The notes: generated by a model from the letters alone, not told the origin. 64,000 nt of DNA from M3007 sp964550795 (GCA_964550795.1 CAZKBH010000013.1:30810-94809); one strand, 5' to 3'; positions 49,199 through 58,186 are shown, counted from the first letter of the stretch. Made by a program: numbers and translations.

Positions 49199-49227
49199 GA
49201 GCCACCCCGATCAAATCGAGGTGGCTC
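49199..49227 (-). terminator. Terminator of efp
   Basis: The stem GAGCCACC with GGTGGCTC, extended by partly paired bases inside, lies 36 bp after the efp stop on the minus strand and is followed by a T-rich stretch. Confidence 0.6.
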
Positions 49228-49262
49228 GCGTTTGCCTGAATGCTGAGGTTCCGAAGTCCGTT

Positions 49263-49829
49263 TTACTTCTTCACCCGCTCCATGTATGCACCTGTGGTGG
49301 TGTCAATTTTGATCAAATCCCCTTGTTCGCAGAAGAGGGGCACCCGTACTTCGGCTCCGGTTTCTACTGTCGCTGGCTTGAGGGTGTTGGTGGCGGTGTC
49401 GCCGCGCAAACCAGGTTCGCAGTAGGTGATTTCCAGCGTCACGGTTTGTGGTAATTCGACGGAAAGGATGGTTTCTTTGGTGCCGTGGTAGAGTACGTCC
49501 ACAACGTCGCCTTCTTTTAGGAATTTACCATTGTCCACCATGTCTTCCGGGATAGAAATTTGGTCGTACGTTTCTTGGTTCATCAGTGCGTAGCCGCCTT
49601 CTTCAGGGTAGAGGTATTGGAATTTGCGGCGTTCTACCCGCACTTCAGTGATGGTGGCTCCGCTGTTGAAAGTGTGTTCTACAACCCTTCCAGAAGTGGT
49701 GCTTTTGAGCTTGACCCACACTTTGCCGCTACCGCGCCCTACTTGGAATTTCGAAAAATCAATGATTTTTACGATGTCATTGTTGTGTTCGATGCAAAGG
49801 CCGTTGCGGATATCAGTCGTCGTTGCCAT
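49263..49829 (-). CDS. efp: Translation elongation factor P with Arg at the tip position
   Basis: 188 residues from the Met at 49829 (MATTTDIRNGLCIEHNND); the longer frame to 50030 codes for repeat-like sequence. The three beta-barrel domains are visible, with the family segments RVERRKFQYLYPE, YCEPGLRGDTATNTLKPATVETGA and IDTTTGAYMERVKK. EF-P relieves ribosomes stalled at polyproline. The loop that normally carries the modified Lys reads QVGRGSGKVWVKL, so Arg sits where Lys is usual. No EarP-like enzyme is in the window. A heptad array precedes the start codon. Confidence 0.93.
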   Translation of the reverse strand: MATTTDIRNGLCIEHNNDIVKIIDFSKFQVGRGSGKVWVKLKSTTSGRVVEHTFNSGATITEVRVERRKFQYLYPEEGGYALMNQETYDQISIPEDMVDNGKFLKEGDVVDVLYHGTKETILSVELPQTVTLEITYCEPGLRGDTATNTLKPATVETGAEVRVPLFCEQGDLIKIDTTTGAYMERVKK

Positions 49830-49834
49830 TTTTC

Positions 49835-49869
49835 TTGAATGATGAATTATGAATGATAGGTGATGAATT
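49835..49869. repeat. Heptad array upstream of efp
   Basis: Units of the type GATGAAT and TATGAATGAT in a row, similar to those upstream of actD and purH. Confidence 0.6.
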
Positions 49870-50027
49870 TTGGGGCTTTTTGCCCTTAAATTTGGGCAAA
49901 CAGGCCCTTGGTTAGGTGGCTTTGAACATTCATTCCCGCGCTTATTAACAATACGGAATATACAAGTCTTCGCCAAAATCTGGACGTTTAACCGCCTTTG
50001 GTACAGGCCCAAACGGTTAAACGCGCG

Positions 50028-50035
50028 CAAAGGTA
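50028..50035 (-). promoter_or_regulatory. Candidate minus-7 box for efp
   Basis: TACCTTTG on the minus strand, about 200 bp before the efp start; fits TAnnTTTG. Leader length is then long and covers the heptad array. Confidence 0.4.
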
Positions 50036-50090
50036 GCGCGATTTCGGTTTTTTGAATAAAAGTCCTGGGAAAAAGGTTCGAATTGTAAAC

Positions 50091-51869
50091 TTAACGGAGG
50101 AATTTCTTTTCAAAAACGCCCTCGTTGCCCCGGTCGTCGCGCACCACCAGCCGCAGGGTGTGTTCTCCTTTCTCAACACGCTCGTCGAACGTGTAGGCAA
50201 GCCGGTTCCGTTTTTTGTCGTATTGGAAAAGCACCCATTTTCCATCAATTGTACCGCGGTAGATCAGGTTTTCGGCGGTGCCACTGACGGCAAAATCGTC
50301 GTTGATTCGGAACACCATGGTGTTTTTGCGACGCATATCGGCTGCAAAAAGCACGGGCGTAATGCGGGGTGGAAGGGTATCGGCCATCACGCAAAAATTA
50401 CCGAACGTACGGACCTTGGTGCTAAGCCATTCGCCATCCCAATTGCCACCACAATTATCCGGCAGGCCGCTGTTTTTATTGGCAATGACGGCTTTCGCCC
50501 GCAAAGAAGCTGGCAAATCGCTGGCTTTTAGCTTCAAATCGTAGGATTTATGTACGGGTGTCTTTGCGGAGTGAAAATGATACAGCGGCGAAAAAGCATC
50601 CTTGACTTGCGGACTCATTTTGTAATTCAAATGCAGCGTTTCGTACAAGGCACCTTTGGGAAGGGTTGCGGAAAAGCCGTCCATCTCCACATGGCTTTCG
50701 GCATCGAAGGGCAATTCAAACTGAAATGGGTCAGAAATGAATGTTTCCATAGCAGCATCATCGCGCAACGCCCAAAAATTGAGTTGGCGGACGTTCCCGG
50801 AGGCATCGCTGATTTTCAAGGTAATTTTGGTTGGTTTGACCGGGTCAAGTAGCACGGCCCCCATGGTTTCTGTGCGCGTGTAATTGCCTAAAAAATCGCC
50901 AGGGAGGGTAAAACAGCGGTGAAACCAGGCCCCATATCGCTGACGAGCGGAGTAATCAATGTGTGCATTGAGGTACCGGGAGTCGTCGAAATCAAACTCA
51001 TCGGCGGTCCATTGGAATGCGAGTTTATCGTCGGTAAAAAGTGCAACGGAATAGACCCCGTTGTCATTGGGGCGCGTATTGCTGTGGTCGTAGGTTTTGA
51101 CCCCAAATCCAACAAGACTTCCGCCAATCTTCACAGTATCCCCTTCCAGTCCGATATTTCCTTTTTTATCTTTTTTAAGGGGAAATGGCTTGCTTCCCAG
51201 TTCTTCTCGGCGGTCGTTGAGGAAATAAACCTTCATATCCCGAAGATCGGGTGCTTGGGTATCCAGGATTGGGATGCCACAAAGCAATGGATTGATGGCT
51301 TTGCCCGAAGGATTTCTGACTTCAAAATGGAGGTGTGGCCCACCCGAACTTCCGGTGTTGCCCAAGTACGCGATTTGTTGGCCCTTTTTGACCTTAAACA
51401 TTTCCGGTGGCGGCTTCAATTCAAGTTCAAAACGCTCCCGTTCGTACTGACTCTTTTTTACAAACGACTGAATATCAGCAGCAAAACGGTCTAAATGCGC
51501 ATACAAAGTCAGGTACCCGTTGGTATGCCGAACATACAATACATTGCCGTAACCACTGGCCTGCACCCGGATTGTTTCCACAAACCCATCAGCGGCTGCA
51601 TAAATCGGGTCGCCGACCACGCCGTCAATGTCTAATCCTGCATGAAAATGATTTGGACGAAGTTCGCCACAGGTGCCGGTGAGGTGAACGCCCCCCGTCA
51701 CAGGCGGCATAAAATAATCGGTCGGATAGGTGTTCTTTTTGCCGAAAGGTTCTTTGGCGGCCTCCCACTGATGGATTGCTGCTGCGGCTTGCTGCGGTTG
51801 ATCCATAAACCACATAGCAAATACTGCGATCGAGGCACCGAGCAATAAAGGAAAATAGATTTTTTGCAC
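50091..51869 (-). CDS. M23-family peptidoglycan endopeptidase
   Basis: 592 residues. It begins with a membrane anchor or signal segment (about residues 5-22). The LytM/M23 zinc peptidase domain is N-terminal: the metal-site segments NHFHAGLDID (near residue 79) and HLHFEVRN (near 182) bracket a barrel with YGNVLYVRHTNGYLTLYAHL. It probably cleaves peptide cross-links of peptidoglycan in the periplasm. The C-terminal 370 residues form beta-rich modules of unknown role. It is in tandem after efp on the same strand, and its stop is about 60 bp past the efp promoter box. Confidence 0.9.
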   Translation of the reverse strand: MQKIYFPLLLGASIAVFAMWFMDQPQQAAAAIHQWEAAKEPFGKKNTYPTDYFMPPVTGGVHLTGTCGELRPNHFHAGLDIDGVVGDPIYAAADGFVETIRVQASGYGNVLYVRHTNGYLTLYAHLDRFAADIQSFVKKSQYERERFELELKPPPEMFKVKKGQQIAYLGNTGSSGGPHLHFEVRNPSGKAINPLLCGIPILDTQAPDLRDMKVYFLNDRREELGSKPFPLKKDKKGNIGLEGDTVKIGGSLVGFGVKTYDHSNTRPNDNGVYSVALFTDDKLAFQWTADEFDFDDSRYLNAHIDYSARQRYGAWFHRCFTLPGDFLGNYTRTETMGAVLLDPVKPTKITLKISDASGNVRQLNFWALRDDAAMETFISDPFQFELPFDAESHVEMDGFSATLPKGALYETLHLNYKMSPQVKDAFSPLYHFHSAKTPVHKSYDLKLKASDLPASLRAKAVIANKNSGLPDNCGGNWDGEWLSTKVRTFGNFCVMADTLPPRITPVLFAADMRRKNTMVFRINDDFAVSGTAENLIYRGTIDGKWVLFQYDKKRNRLAYTFDERVEKGEHTLRLVVRDDRGNEGVFEKKFLR

Positions 51870-51959
51870 GGGATATATCGTTTTTACTGCAAGATAGTAG
51901 GAATTACAGAAATGAAACCATCTCCGTAGGCCGTCAGATACAACCGTGGAAATGCTGGA

Positions 51960-52727
51960 TTATTTGTCAGCCAGAGAATTTGCCTTTGGCCAACCGAGAA
52001 ATTTAGAGGTCAGAATTGGGACAAAAAAGAAGCCGGCGGTGATAAAACTCACCATGAGGTCAACCATCTCACCTTCTGCAACTTTCGCCCAATTTTCGTC
52101 TTTGAAAAAATGACTGACGACCGAAAAGCTGAGCTTCAAACCCAATACTCCAATCACTAAAAACGCGCTTGTTTCGAGAAACGGATATCGTTCAAGAAGC
52201 TTAACAAACCATTGGGCCACAAAACGCATGGCCAAAATACCAATGAACACCCCGGTGCAGATCAAATAGATGTTATCTGTGAACGCTACTGCGGCAAATA
52301 CATTGTCGAGTGAAAAAGCCAGGTCAACCATTTCTACTGCGATCACGGTAGCCCAAAAGCTACCAAAAAGCCCAACGGTGAGTTTATAATACCAGGTTTC
52401 TTTTTTGTTCAGCAGGTCGTCTTCGGTCTGCGGCGTGGCTTTACGGCGGAAATAATCTATTGCAAGATAGATCAAATAAAGTCCACCGAGTGGTTTAAGC
52501 CACCAAATCTGAATCAGCCAGGCAGCAAAAACCAGGCAAATACCCCTAAAAACATAGGCTCCAATGATTCCGTAACGCAGCGCTCGTTGGCGTTGTTCGG
52601 GCGGAAGATCCAAGACCATGGTGGCAATTACTGCCGCGTTATCCACAGATAGCAGGCTCTCAATGAGGATCAAATTAAGGACAATAACAAGCGAGTTTTC
52701 CCAGTCGCTGCCGAATATTTCTATCAT
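51960..52727 (-). CDS. TerC-family integral membrane protein
   Basis: 255 residues with about seven membrane helices. The TerC signature is in LLSVDNAAVIATMV and in FSLDNVFAAVAFTDN, both with the conserved Asp-Asn pair. Family members have been linked to tellurite resistance and to metal (manganese) export that supports metalation of exported proteins. The specific metal here is not known. It lies about 90 bp upstream of the M23 gene on the same strand. Confidence 0.88.
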   Translation of the reverse strand: MIEIFGSDWENSLVIVLNLILIESLLSVDNAAVIATMVLDLPPEQRQRALRYGIIGAYVFRGICLVFAAWLIQIWWLKPLGGLYLIYLAIDYFRRKATPQTEDDLLNKKETWYYKLTVGLFGSFWATVIAVEMVDLAFSLDNVFAAVAFTDNIYLICTGVFIGILAMRFVAQWFVKLLERYPFLETSAFLVIGVLGLKLSFSVVSHFFKDENWAKVAEGEMVDLMVSFITAGFFFVPILTSKFLGWPKANSLADK

Positions 52728-52821
52728 CGGATTATTTGAATGTGGTGTATGCGCACGAGAAACGCGGTGCGTCGCGTAAGGTTTTGATTATGCAAGCTGT
52801 TTGGCTACCTGTAACTAAATG

Positions 52822-53316
52822 TTATTTTTCCTGACCGGCGTCTTGCAGTAAGGATTCTGAATCTCGAACCAGTTTTTCCAGCTCTTGAAACAGCTCGGCT
52901 TTCCTGCGCAATTGATCGGCGGCCTGTTCCATTGATTTGGGATCTTTCTTTTTAGGTTTGGGTGCGGCCGATATTCGGTTGTCTTCCGCTTCAATTTCAC
53001 TGAGTTCCTGCTCCAACTCCACTTTTCGGTCTTCAAGCCCGTCCAGCCGTTTGATCACTTTTTCATCCACGTGGCGCGCCTGTGTGCGGATAGCTTTGTA
53101 CACCCCGCCAAGTTTGTCCAAGGCTGCGTCGTATTTCCCTGCGTCAAATTTATCCTTTTCCGAACTAACCAGTTTTCCCACAGAAGACACGACGCCCCGA
53201 ATTTGCCCGAACACTTTGCGCGAGTTTTCCTGTTCCTCGTTGGTACCGAAAAAATAATTGTACACCAAAATGCCTGCGATGAGCAAGGCTGCGATTTTGA
53301 GTAGAGAGCGGATCAT
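52822..53316 (-). CDS. Coiled-coil single-pass membrane protein, hypothetical
   Basis: 164 residues. One N-terminal membrane helix (about 6-24) is followed by a charged region that is largely coiled coil: residues about 70-110 (Glu/Asp/Leu heptads with RLDGLEDRKVELEQELSEIE) and about 128-158. I do not recognise the family. It is in the same direction as TerC with about 95 bp between. A TAnnTTTG-like box (TACTTTTG, 53438-53445) lies about 120 bp upstream, beyond two copies of a dispersed repeat. Confidence 0.7.
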   Translation of the reverse strand: MIRSLLKIAALLIAGILVYNYFFGTNEEQENSRKVFGQIRGVVSSVGKLVSSEKDKFDAGKYDAALDKLGGVYKAIRTQARHVDEKVIKRLDGLEDRKVELEQELSEIEAEDNRISAAPKPKKKDPKSMEQAADQLRRKAELFQELEKLVRDSESLLQDAGQEK

Positions 53317-53329
53317 GGTGTGGTGATTG

Positions 53330-53420
53330 TTTACCCGCCGAAGCCTTAGCGAAGGAGGGGTGGAGTGGTGATTGGTGGAGTGGTGATTGGTTTACCCGCC
53401 GTAGCTTTAGTGAAGGAGGG
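53330..53420. repeat. Two copies of the TTTACCCGCCGAAGC-type repeat with GTGATTGG units
   Basis: TTTACCCGCC-GAAGCCTTAG-CGAAGGAGGG occurs at 53330-53360 and, with three changes, at 53391-53420. Between them lie GGAGTGGTGATTGG units. An inverted third copy is at 56459-56488. Confidence 0.8.
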
Positions 53421-53493
53421 ATGGGTTTGGGGAGATGCAAAAGTAACGGGATTAGTAATGTTGGAACAATAGCATGTCGCGCACTTTTTTCAC

Positions 53494-53530
53494 AAAAAAG
53501 CCTTCCGAGAGTTTTCTCGGAAGGCTTTTT
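53494..53530 (-). terminator. Terminator of the SurA/PpiD-like gene
   Basis: A 16-base stem (AAAAAGCCTTCCGAGA with TCTCGGAAGGCTTTTT) and a 4-base loop lie 26 bp after the stop on the minus strand. Confidence 0.85.
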
Positions 53531-53555
53531 GGGTAAAAATGAATACCATTACCTG

Positions 53556-55661
53556 CTACCAAAAACGGCTCCGATTGTCTTGTACATCGTACTGACGCTG
53601 GAGCGATTTCATCAGGCTCGTGCGCAAAGCAGTAGATGCCTGTGACGATAACTGACGACGGAAGAGGGTCAGGTCAGCGGGTAAAGGTTGTTGGCTAATA
53701 TCCGTTAAGGGCTTAAGCACAACAACACCTAAATTACCAACAATTACCGGACTTATCTGACCTGTTTCGGTCGCGAAAAGTACGCCAGTCACGCGTGGTT
53801 CGCTGTTGGTCTGCATGAAATTAGCATTCCGGAGCGTATCTACACGCCCATCCCATTGAGCTGCCAAAGCAGGAAGGTCGGTTACGTTTTGCAGCTTGCT
53901 TAGGATAATCTTCGACCGCTTGAGGGCCTTGACTCGATCTACTGCATCCGGAATTCCCTTCAGCGTAGCCACCGTGGATTCTCCTTTAGGAAGGATGCTC
54001 TTCAACGCTGCGACGACATACTTACTGTCGAAATAGCCGCCTTTTGCGTCGCCGAATGAAAACACCTCTTTGCTGACGCTGCCTTCGTTATTTTTTTTGT
54101 CAAAAGCCCAACGAACCAAGGAACGAATGTCGTCGCCCACTGCACCTAAAGCCCCAATATTGAAGTCGTTTTCCTTTACTGTTACGTTATTTTGGAACGG
54201 CAAATTTTGCTGTTTCGCAAGTCCTTCCAAGTCGCTAATGTTATTGGCTTGTTGAATCATGGCAACTGCCTTGTCTTTGATAGCCTGTTGGGTGGTTTTG
54301 CTAGGTTCCACGCGACGACTCAAAACGGCTACCTTGGCAGAGGTTTCATTCGTGATGAACTTTTTGCCTGTAATTTCAACAATATGCCAGCCAAACTGGG
54401 TAGAAATTTTGTAAATTTTACCTTGTTCGCCCGTGATAAAACAGAGGTTATTGAACTCTACCACCATCATACCATTGGCAAACCAACCCAAGTCTCCACC
54501 CAATCTCGCGGAACCTGGATCCTGACTTGCCCTTACAGCAAGTGAATCGAAGCGTTGATTCCCGGAACGAAGTAGGGCGATCAAACTATCGGCACGCGCA
54601 CTGTTTTCAGGGGTGGCATCACGCAAAAGGATATGGCGGGCTTTCACTGAATCCGGAAGTGTTTTGCGGTCAACAACTTTGACAATCGTCCATGCACCTT
54701 CACTCATCAGAGGCCCTACTACCGTACCTGCTGGGCGATTCAAGACAGAATCCGCCAGGCTGCCAGGGAATTTATCCCTGGGAATGTACAGTCCGTTATA
54801 GGCACCACCGTTTGCTATGGCGTACAAAGAGTCGTTAGGAGCGTTGCGCAAACCTTCCACCAATTTAGCAGCTGATTCAAACGCAGCGAGCGAATCGGAC
54901 TTCGTTGGAATAACATCGAACGAGGCGAAAGCAATCACACGCGCCTCTTCTGTCTGGTCATACCAATGCGGATTCTCCTTCAAAAAAGCTTTGTAATCGC
55001 TTTCCTCAATCGGAGCTTCTTCGTCTGTTATTTTATCATAAGTGATACGAACCGCACAAAAGTCGCGCCGATTGTTGTTCTCTTTGAAAGCCGCTTCTGC
55101 TTGCCACTTCGGCGTGTACATGCCTTTAGCAACTGCGTTCAAAATTTTGTCTTGAAGGCGCGCTTTCACCACTTCTTTCTCCTGAACAGCCCAGTAGGCT
55201 CGTCCTTGGGGATCTGTGAATTGGCCTTGCTCAATCGCATTTTTTATGCTTGCTAATTTCGCACGATCTGGCTGACCAGCATCGTTTTTGAAACGCTCAA
55301 CCATAATTGGACTAAGGTTTAGCCCAAACTGAAGATCCATGAGCTCCTCTGTGCAGACCCCAATCCCGATTTCTTCGGATTGATGCTCCACAATGGCTTT
55401 TTCCGTAAAGTAGGTCCAAGCCTGACTTTTGATTTGGTAGGCGTTATCCCGTTGTTGTTCGGAATACACCAGTTTTTCATAGGTATCAAACTCACTTCGT
55501 TTGATTTCAACCTCGCCGACCTTACCAAGCGAGTTGGCGTCAGCAGCAGAATAACGCTGCGTGTTGGACATTACATCCATCAAAATAAAGCCACCCAAGG
55601 CCAAAGCCATCATCACGATGAGTATCCACCCACGTTTTCGAATAGTTCCGATTAAAGCCAT
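53556..55661 (-). CDS. SurA/PpiD-like peptidyl-prolyl isomerase chaperone
   Basis: 701 residues. One N-terminal membrane helix (about 12-30) anchors the protein, with the bulk in the periplasm. A SurA-N-like helical chaperone region (about 35-330) precedes a parvulin rotamase domain whose core is VKARHILLRDATPENS to GDLGWFANGMMVVEF and GWHIVEITGK (about 335-440). A second parvulin-like region and a C-terminal chaperone part follow. The layout resembles PpiD, which helps fold proteins leaving the Sec translocon. It is a single gene flanked by a terminator and a promoter box. Confidence 0.88.
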   Translation of the reverse strand: MALIGTIRKRGWILIVMMALALGGFILMDVMSNTQRYSAADANSLGKVGEVEIKRSEFDTYEKLVYSEQQRDNAYQIKSQAWTYFTEKAIVEHQSEEIGIGVCTEELMDLQFGLNLSPIMVERFKNDAGQPDRAKLASIKNAIEQGQFTDPQGRAYWAVQEKEVVKARLQDKILNAVAKGMYTPKWQAEAAFKENNNRRDFCAVRITYDKITDEEAPIEESDYKAFLKENPHWYDQTEEARVIAFASFDVIPTKSDSLAAFESAAKLVEGLRNAPNDSLYAIANGGAYNGLYIPRDKFPGSLADSVLNRPAGTVVGPLMSEGAWTIVKVVDRKTLPDSVKARHILLRDATPENSARADSLIALLRSGNQRFDSLAVRASQDPGSARLGGDLGWFANGMMVVEFNNLCFITGEQGKIYKISTQFGWHIVEITGKKFITNETSAKVAVLSRRVEPSKTTQQAIKDKAVAMIQQANNISDLEGLAKQQNLPFQNNVTVKENDFNIGALGAVGDDIRSLVRWAFDKKNNEGSVSKEVFSFGDAKGGYFDSKYVVAALKSILPKGESTVATLKGIPDAVDRVKALKRSKIILSKLQNVTDLPALAAQWDGRVDTLRNANFMQTNSEPRVTGVLFATETGQISPVIVGNLGVVVLKPLTDISQQPLPADLTLFRRQLSSQASTALRTSLMKSLQRQYDVQDNRSRFW

Positions 55662-55727
55662 CTTACTTTAATTGTTTGAGAATCAGAAATTTATGTCAAA
55701 AAATACTTGGTTTTTCAAAAGTGGACG

Positions 55728-55735
55728 CAAAGGTA
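55728..55735 (-). promoter_or_regulatory. Candidate minus-7 box for the SurA/PpiD-like gene
   Basis: TACCTTTG on the minus strand, 67 bp before the start codon. Confidence 0.5.
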
Positions 55736-55801
55736 AAAAGTTCGAGCGCGAAAAAGTAAAAATTGTTTGTCAGTTTTAAAACAAGCTCATTTAAGTTAAA
55801 A

Positions 55802-55833
55802 AACCCGGCACCACAATCATGCGGTACCGGGTT
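55802..55833. terminator. Bidirectional terminator-like hairpin
   Basis: AACCCGGCACC pairs with GGTACCGGGTT (one mismatch) across 10 bases, with A/T runs on both sides. It separates the small gene at 55884 from the SurA/PpiD-like gene. Confidence 0.75.
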
Positions 55834-55883
55834 GCATTTTTCGCTGCAGTTAGCGGGATGTAGTACACTAATTAGGTACCTAC

Positions 55884-55988
55884 TTAAAAGCGACGACGCA
55901 GGGTACTTCGGCTGGCAAGTACTTCCATAAGCGTTATCAGACCGCTGCCCAGGCAAAAAAGCCCGACAGTTACACCAATGATTAACAT
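55884..55988 (-). CDS. Small single-helix membrane protein (34 residues)
   Basis: Starting at the ATG at 55988, the product reads MLIIGVTVGLFCLGSGLITL, then MEVLASRSTLRRRF. One hydrophobic helix is followed by a strongly basic tail, a layout common to small inner-membrane proteins. A terminator lies directly after it. No function can be assigned. The 578-bp stretch to the trpGD start holds otherwise only repeats and hairpins. Confidence 0.4.
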   Translation of the reverse strand: MLIIGVTVGLFCLGSGLITLMEVLASRSTLRRRF

Positions 55989-56077
55989 GATTAAAAGATT
56001 AAAAGTTAGGAAAGATGTGTAGTCACAGGCCGAAACGCCTGACCAAGAGGATGTTAGCCAAGAATGATGCCAAAATG

Positions 56078-56150
56078 CAGAAAAGTGTGGCACACCTCGA
56101 CTATCACGTTGATTATCAGTATTCGAATTTAGGTGTGCCACACATTTCTG
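56078..56150. repeat. 20-bp inverted repeat, loop 33
   Basis: Arms 56078-56097 and 56131-56150 match with one mismatch (core GTGTGGCACACCT). A large hairpin upstream of the small membrane protein gene. Origin unknown. Confidence 0.75.
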
Positions 56151-56368
56151 AACACTCCCCTGGATTTCTATGCTGTTGAAAGGTTAAAACTGGTTGTTCA
56201 CCGATTGCTTTGCAACGTTTTTAAAAACGAATCGTCTCTTGCAAACGTTCTTGTATCCGGAATCCATTTCGCAGGACCAAGGGAAATGAATTCCGCTTAG
56301 TACCGCAAAGAGACAGAAAGTTTGATTTGGTTAGCGGCCTCGGCAAATGTGTCGGGGCCTTTTTTTTT
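56151..56368 (+). ncRNA. Possible small RNA ending in an intrinsic terminator
   Basis: No reading frame of note is present. GGCCTCG pairs with CGGGGCC (56336-56359) and is followed by nine T, a good terminator on the plus strand. As no gene precedes it on that strand, the upstream 150-200 bp may code for a small RNA. Its start and family are unknown; the sequence is not an obvious tmRNA, SRP RNA or RNase P RNA. Confidence 0.3.
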
Positions 56369-56458
56369 GCTGTAAAAAATATCCTGCTACACTTGCACAC
56401 TCAAATTATTTTTTTGAACCTTTGCATCATCGTACTGATACGATAATACAACCTCTCC

Positions 56459-56565
56459 CCCTCCTTCGCTAAAGCTTCGGCGGGTAAACCAATACACCAC
56501 TTACCAATACACCAATACACCAATACACCAATACACCAATCACCAATCACCAATACACCACCCAC
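56459..56565. repeat. Inverted repeat copy followed by CAATACAC tandem array
   Basis: 56459-56488 is the reverse complement of the TTTACCCGCCGAAGC-type repeat of 53330. It runs into about eight imperfect CCAATACA/CCAATCA units up to the trpGD start codon at 56567. The array occupies the leader of trpGD. Confidence 0.85.
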
Positions 56566-56566
56566 C

Positions 56567-58186
56567 ATGCACGCGCCCACCATCCTCATGCTCGACAACT
56601 TCGACTCCTTCACTTACAACCTGGTGGATTTTTTCCGCCAACTCGGTTGTGAAGTGAAAGTGTATCGGAATACCGTTGAACCTGAAGCACTTGCACAAGT
56701 GGATTTCGATTTATTGGTGCTTTCTCCAGGCCCCTCCGTGCCGCAAAACGCGGGCAACATGATGCCAATTATCCATCGTTTTTACCTTGAAAAGCCAATT
56801 CTAGGGGTTTGTCTGGGTCATCAAGCACTAATTGAATTTTTTGGCGGCACGCTCGCCAACATCGCCCCCGTACACGGCAAGGCAGTGCGCATCGAACACG
56901 ACGGACGCGGTGTTTTTACCGGAATCGAACAAGGCTGCGCGGTGGCCCGCTACCACTCCTGGGCCGGCGATGCCATTCCTGCTGAATTTGAGGTCAGCGC
57001 CCGCTCTCTGGACGGGGTCGTGATGGCCGTGCGGCACAAACGACTACCCATTGAAGGCATCCAATTCCACCCAGAATCCGTGCTGACCATGAAAAATCAG
57101 GTCGGCATGCGGATGCTCCGAAATGTTGTTGAAGGACGTATGGCGGAGGGAAACCGAATTTACCACACGCTCTCGCAGACGCTCCAGACCGGCGCTTCTT
57201 TGCCCAAAAACATCCTCCGAAGTTTCCTCAAAACCATCGAAGAAGGACAACTTTCCGACGATCAAAAACAAATCCTGCTGGTTTCGCTCAGCCACCAGCT
57301 CCGAAATGCCTCAGAATTGGCCAATTTTGTGGCGGTGCTCATGGAATTTAAGTCCGCGGAGCCATTGATCCCGCATTCAGGCGCCGTTGATATTTGCGGC
57401 ACGGGCGGCTCCGGACTTCCACGCATCAACACTTCCACTTTGGCGAGTTTGCTTTTGGCTCATTGTGGATTAAAAATCGCTAAACACGGCAACCGGGCTG
57501 CAGCGGGACGTTTTGGCAGCTTTAACTTATTGGAAAACCTGGGCATTCCAGCCCGTTTTGATCCCTTGCACGCCGATAAAACCCTGAAAGAAAGCAACCT
57601 CGCTTTTGTCTTCGCCCCGGATATTCATCCAATTTTTCAACATTTTGCCTCTATTCGGGCCAAAATGGGCGTTCCAACAGTGTTCAATGCACTCGGCCCG
57701 CTGGTCAATCCGTATCTGCCGGAACGCCAGTTTATCGGAACGGCTTTCGCGGATTTGATGGAAGTGATTTTTGAAACGGGTATTTTGATGGGCAAAAAAC
57801 ACCTCCTCGTGGCGCGAGGACTGGATGGACTGGACGAAATTTCCGTCAGCGCCCCTACCCGCGTACTCGAATATAAGGACGGCCAAAAACATGCCTATGA
57901 AATTAAGCCCGAAGATTTTGGCATCGCTCCCCTACCCTTCTCAGCGGTCAGCGCCGCCAATCACCTGGAATGCCTGGCCATTGCCCGGGAAATGCTGGCG
58001 GGAACGCCGAGTACACCACATTATAAGTTGGTGGCTGTGAACGCAGCGTTTATTTACACGAAATTTATCGAGGATATTCCATTAACCGATGCCTACAAAA
58101 AGATGGAACAGTTGATTTTTGAAGGGGTGATGGGGAAGGTTTTGGACAAGCACGTAACTCGGAACGCTGTTCCGGGCGTTGAGTGA
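56567..58186 (+). CDS. trpGD: TrpGD fusion: anthranilate synthase glutaminase / anthranilate phosphoribosyltransferase
   Basis: 539 residues. Residues 1-190 are the class I glutamine amidotransferase: the nucleophile Cys is in LGVCLGHQAL (near 84) and the His-Glu pair in GIQFHPESV. It supplies ammonia to TrpE. Residues about 200-539 are the TrpD phosphoribosyltransferase, with CGTGGSGLPRINTST and GLDEISVSAPT. The usual GNRSxSSxSGSADxLEALG motif is changed to KHGNRAAAGRFGSFNLLENLG, but the Lys/His/Asn/Arg core is kept. It acts in tryptophan synthesis, steps 1-2. No trpE, trpB or trpA is in the window. trpCF follows. Confidence 0.93.
   Translation: MHAPTILMLDNFDSFTYNLVDFFRQLGCEVKVYRNTVEPEALAQVDFDLLVLSPGPSVPQNAGNMMPIIHRFYLEKPILGVCLGHQALIEFFGGTLANIAPVHGKAVRIEHDGRGVFTGIEQGCAVARYHSWAGDAIPAEFEVSARSLDGVVMAVRHKRLPIEGIQFHPESVLTMKNQVGMRMLRNVVEGRMAEGNRIYHTLSQTLQTGASLPKNILRSFLKTIEEGQLSDDQKQILLVSLSHQLRNASELANFVAVLMEFKSAEPLIPHSGAVDICGTGGSGLPRINTSTLASLLLAHCGLKIAKHGNRAAAGRFGSFNLLENLGIPARFDPLHADKTLKESNLAFVFAPDIHPIFQHFASIRAKMGVPTVFNALGPLVNPYLPERQFIGTAFADLMEVIFETGILMGKKHLLVARGLDGLDEISVSAPTRVLEYKDGQKHAYEIKPEDFGIAPLPFSAVSAANHLECLAIAREMLAGTPSTPHYKLVAVNAAFIYTKFIEDIPLTDAYKKMEQLIFEGVMGKVLDKHVTRNAVPGVE

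Noticed and set aside
48901..49200. Possible CRISPR array in the repeat cluster
   Set aside because: The repeats are palindromes with irregular spacing and only three copies; no uniform spacers and no cas genes nearby.
56494..56560. Possible trp attenuator leader
   Set aside because: The leader of trpGD is a CAATACAC tandem array; no short leader peptide with Trp codons and no paired stem set was found.
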